Origin: Methanothrix harundinacea
Lineage (GTDB): Archaea; Halobacteriota; Methanosarcinia; Methanotrichales; Methanotrichaceae
Length of the DNA: 41,650 bases
NCBI GenBank assembly: GCA_002506535.1
Contig: DAXT01000008.1
Location: 1 to 41,650 of the forward strand
Reading direction: 5' to 3'
Shown piece by piece: positions 39,731-41,650 of this stretch (the first letter of the stretch is position 1; each line of letters begins with the position of its first letter). The position numbers were made by a program, and so were the translations under genes. Below the pieces are notes generated by a model that made no database searches, had not been told where the DNA came from, and saw nothing but the letters and a program-made list of their open reading frames with translations.

Positions 39731-40954
39731 TCAGACCCCCAGTCCGTTGATCTCCTCGATCAGCTCGGCGAAGGCCTCCACCTCCACCTCGATCACCTCT
39801 TCGGGGGTCATGCTGATGGACATCTCGCCGTCGACGGTGAGCCGGTCGGGCCCCCGCCGGACGAGCCTTGGGACGCCGTCCCTCGATAGGACCTTTCTGA
39901 TCTCCGGGTCGAAGGCCATCGTCCTTCCGGGGAGGATCACCGTCTCCTGGACTTTCGATAAGTCGAGGGCGAGAAGGTCATGGATCGTTATGAGGCAGCC
40001 AATATCCTTATCGACGGCGACGACGTTCACCAGATCTCCAAGCTCTGCAAAGATCGCCGAGAGGAGGGGTCCGGCGACGGAGCTGGTGACGAGGGTCGCC
40101 CTCTTCCGGACGGGAGGGAGCCTTCTTATAGCGTCTTTGTGGTGAGCGAGGGCGAAGGGGGATTTCGTCACCGGATCCCAGAGGGGGGTCCCCGCTACCC
40201 TGAAGCTGTATTTATCGTTCGTCTCCGTCACGATATCTCGAAACTCCTCGATGGAGTGGGGGACGACGCCGGGGATGATCGGCTCGTTTCCCAGGATCAG
40301 ACCCTGCTCTCTCCTATTCGCAAACCTCATCAGGATCAGGTTCTTGACCCCCATCTCCTCCAGGTCCCGGCAGGTCCGGTCCAGCTCGGGGCCGTCGTTG
40401 ACGCCCGGTATCAGGACGGAGGCGGCGTAGACGTCGCAGCCTTCGGCGAACTTTCGCAAGTTAGAAAGGGCCGCCTCGGGGTTTCTGTCGTTCATGTAAC
40501 GCCTTCGAAGCTCGGGGTCGGTGGAGAAGACGGTGAAGGAGACCTCCCTCACCCCCGCCTCCATGAGGGCGTCGGCCTCGTCTCCCCTGACAAACCCCTT
40601 CCCGCTGGTGTAGCCGAGGTGGATGGGAACGCCACCCTGCCCCACCATCCTGGCCAGATCCAGGAGGCGGGGGTAGCAGCTGAGGTCGCCGCCGCCGCTG
40701 ATGGTCACCTTATCGGGCCTCCTCCCGAAGGCGGCGCCCGCCACCTCCATCGCCACCGTCTCCAGGGGCTTGAAGCCGGGGTAGGCCTCGGCGATGGCCC
40801 GGGAGCAGTAGTCGCATCCTTTGGCGAAGGGGAGGCACCTCTTGCATCCGAAGGGACGTAGCTCGTTGGTCTTCACGCCTTTGAAGTAGCAGTAGCTGCA
40901 AAAGCCCTTGCAGTCTATGCCGGGCCTTCCGCCGACGTCCGCCAGTATCTCCAT
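39731..40954 (-). CDS. mmp10: Methanogenesis marker protein 10, McrA arginine methyltransferase
   Basis: 407 aa from ATG 40954, giving EILADVGGRPGIDCKGFC. Radical SAM cysteines are in CKGFCSYC (Cx3Cx2C), followed by an extra cysteine-rich loop (CKRC, CDYC). Known Mmp10 is a cobalamin-dependent radical SAM enzyme that C-methylates an arginine in McrA, a substrate encoded 5 kb away. VSFTVFSTDPELRRRYM and PGVNDGPELDRT are radical-SAM barrel text; the last 130 residues form the C-terminal domain. The frame extends 28 codons further upstream without support. Confidence 0.94.
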   Translation of the reverse strand: MEILADVGGRPGIDCKGFCSYCYFKGVKTNELRPFGCKRCLPFAKGCDYCSRAIAEAYPGFKPLETVAMEVAGAAFGRRPDKVTISGGGDLSCYPRLLDLARMVGQGGVPIHLGYTSGKGFVRGDEADALMEAGVREVSFTVFSTDPELRRRYMNDRNPEAALSNLRKFAEGCDVYAASVLIPGVNDGPELDRTCRDLEEMGVKNLILMRFANRREQGLILGNEPIIPGVVPHSIEEFRDIVTETNDKYSFRVAGTPLWDPVTKSPFALAHHKDAIRRLPPVRKRATLVTSSVAGPLLSAIFAELGDLVNVVAVDKDIGCLITIHDLLALDLSKVQETVILPGRTMAFDPEIRKVLSRDGVPRLVRRGPDRLTVDGEMSISMTPEEVIEVEVEAFAELIEEINGLGV

Positions 40955-41098
40955 CTGCAAACTCTCCGGATGAGGGATCGTTCCGGGGAGGGTAAAGCCT
41001 TTGCGGGATGGCAGGGGGGGGAAATGGGGATGGGGCAAAAGTTACCGACCTTCCCAGGATCCGCATCTGAGACGAAAGATCGGAGCGCTCATCTTCGA

Positions 41099-41148
41099 CC
41101 CCCTCTCCTCCTCCTGCCCCCTCTCCCTCCCTCCCCTCCCTCTCCCCC
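41099..41148. repeat. 50-nt polypyrimidine tract
   Basis: Fifty bases of only C and T apart from a single G at 41116, between the mmp10 start and the acylphosphatase promoter. Such tracts can form triplex DNA or arise by slippage. It lies outside both predicted promoters. Confidence 0.85.
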
Positions 41149-41164
41149 GCCGGGGACGAGAAGA

Positions 41165-41172
41165 CTTATATC
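41165..41172 (+). promoter_or_regulatory. TATA box of the acylphosphatase gene
   Basis: CTTATATC, about 28 nt before the ATG at 41197, predicting a near-leaderless transcript. Confidence 0.6.
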
Positions 41173-41196
41173 AAAATAAGCCCCAGACCTCCTCCC

Positions 41197-41650
41197 ATGG
41201 AGCGTTTTGTGATCTTCGTCTCGGGGAGGGTCCAGAAGGTCGGCTACAGGTCCAAGGTTATAGCCCTTGCCCGGGATATGGGGATCACCGGGTGGGTTGG
41301 AAACCTCCCCGACGGGAGGGTGAAGGTCGTCGCCGAGGGAGATGCTGCGGCCCTGGAGCGGTTCGTCTCCGCCCTAAAGATCAGAAACGCCGTCATCGAC
41401 GTCTCCGGCGTCGAGGTGGAGCGGCATGATGCCAGCGGCGAGTACGGCGACTTCTCCAAGCTCGTCGATGAGGGGGAGACGGACGCGAGGCTTGACAGGT
41501 CCGCCGAGCTCCTCAAAGAACTGATAGACGTCACGAGGGACGGGTTTTCCCGGATGGATGGAGGGTTTCGGGATCTCGGCGAGAAGATGGACCAGATGCT
41601 CAATAAGCAGGACATAATGATCGACAAGCAGGACCAGATGATCGATAAGC
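41197..41650 (+). CDS. Acylphosphatase with coiled-coil C-terminal extension (partial)
   Basis: At least 151 aa, cut by the window end. Residues 1-90 are an acylphosphatase: VSGRVQKVGYR with the catalytic arginine and GWVGNLPDGRV with the catalytic asparagine, hydrolysing acyl phosphates. Normal acylphosphatases stop near 90 aa; here a helical stretch follows (ELLKELIDVTRDGF) and then repeats of the type DKQDQMI at seven-residue spacing, a likely coiled coil. The extension suggests oligomerisation or partner binding. The 3' end is unseen. Confidence 0.9.
   Translation, partial: MERFVIFVSGRVQKVGYRSKVIALARDMGITGWVGNLPDGRVKVVAEGDAAALERFVSALKIRNAVIDVSGVEVERHDASGEYGDFSKLVDEGETDARLDRSAELLKELIDVTRDGFSRMDGGFRDLGEKMDQMLNKQDIMIDKQDQMIDK

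Noticed and set aside
1..41650. CRISPR array or insertion sequence
   Set aside because: No regularly spaced repeats with unique spacers, no transposase and no terminal inverted repeats were found; the 39-nt repeats at 25.8 kb are contiguous without spacers.

Overview
The window comes from a methanogenic archaeon. It carries a complete methyl-coenzyme M reductase operon, the MCR-modifying radical SAM enzyme Mmp10, an archaeal ribosomal-protein superoperon, archaeal-type promoters (purine-rich BRE plus TATA about 25-30 nt before the start) and an intron-containing tRNA. The high GC content and the mcrBDGA order without mcrC would suit a GC-rich acetoclastic methanogen such as Methanothrix/Methanosaeta. 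That taxonomic guess is inference only.

Layout. (1) 1-1990, minus strand: an accessory toxin-antitoxin-like module, a DUF4411/PIN protein preceded by an ImmA/IrrE metallopeptidase gene broken by a frameshift plus an in-frame stop. (2) 2192-18095, minus strand: a 29-gene colinear array starting with a SPOUT RNA methyltransferase, then uL3-uL4-uL23-uL2-uS19-uL22-uS3-uL29-Rnp1-uS17-uL14-uL24-eS4-uL5-uS14-uS8-uL6-eL32-eL19-uL18-uS5-uL30-uL15-SecY-DUF106-Cmk-Cbf5, and ending 4 nt later in a tRNA-Ser(GGA) with a 12-nt intron. Most joints are ATGA-type overlaps, so translation is probably coupled. The array ties ribosome assembly, the Sec translocon, an Oxa1-like insertase, RNase P and pseudouridylation to one promoter at about 18128. 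(3) 18390-24690: small scattered genes: a TIR/zinc-ribbon protein, a TRAM protein, an unknown gene pair, a hot-dog thioesterase, a winged-helix regulator, a CDP-alcohol phosphatidyltransferase, and an Lrp regulator overlapping an aminotransferase. Two intergenic stretches here look like structured RNA genes. (4) 24717-29430: tRNA-Thr, an Ncs6/TtuA tRNA thiolase, 39-nt tandem repeats, pelota, tRNA-Asn, a CAU tRNA and topoisomerase I.

(5) 29912-34410, plus strand: the mcrBDGA operon with a long leader and a clear hairpin/U-tract terminator, followed by about 450 bp dense in hairpins with an 18-bp tandem duplication. (6) 34864-39505: a cluster of NifX-like protein, CDF transporter fused to a NifX-like domain, two MinD/Mrp ATPases with inserted ferredoxin domains, a DUF5320 protein and a divergent DUF134 regulator. 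By composition it resembles the ORP (orange protein) gene clusters of sulfate reducers and may handle a metal or metal-sulfur cofactor. (7) 39583-41650: mmp10, whose target is an McrA arginine, with a possible 43-aa coupled ORF downstream, and a divergent acylphosphatase with a coiled-coil tail that runs off the window.

The most novel-looking items are the promoter/hairpin/T-run RNA candidate at 21606-21826, the hairpin field downstream of mcrA, and the NifX/CDF/MinD cluster close to mcr and mmp10.
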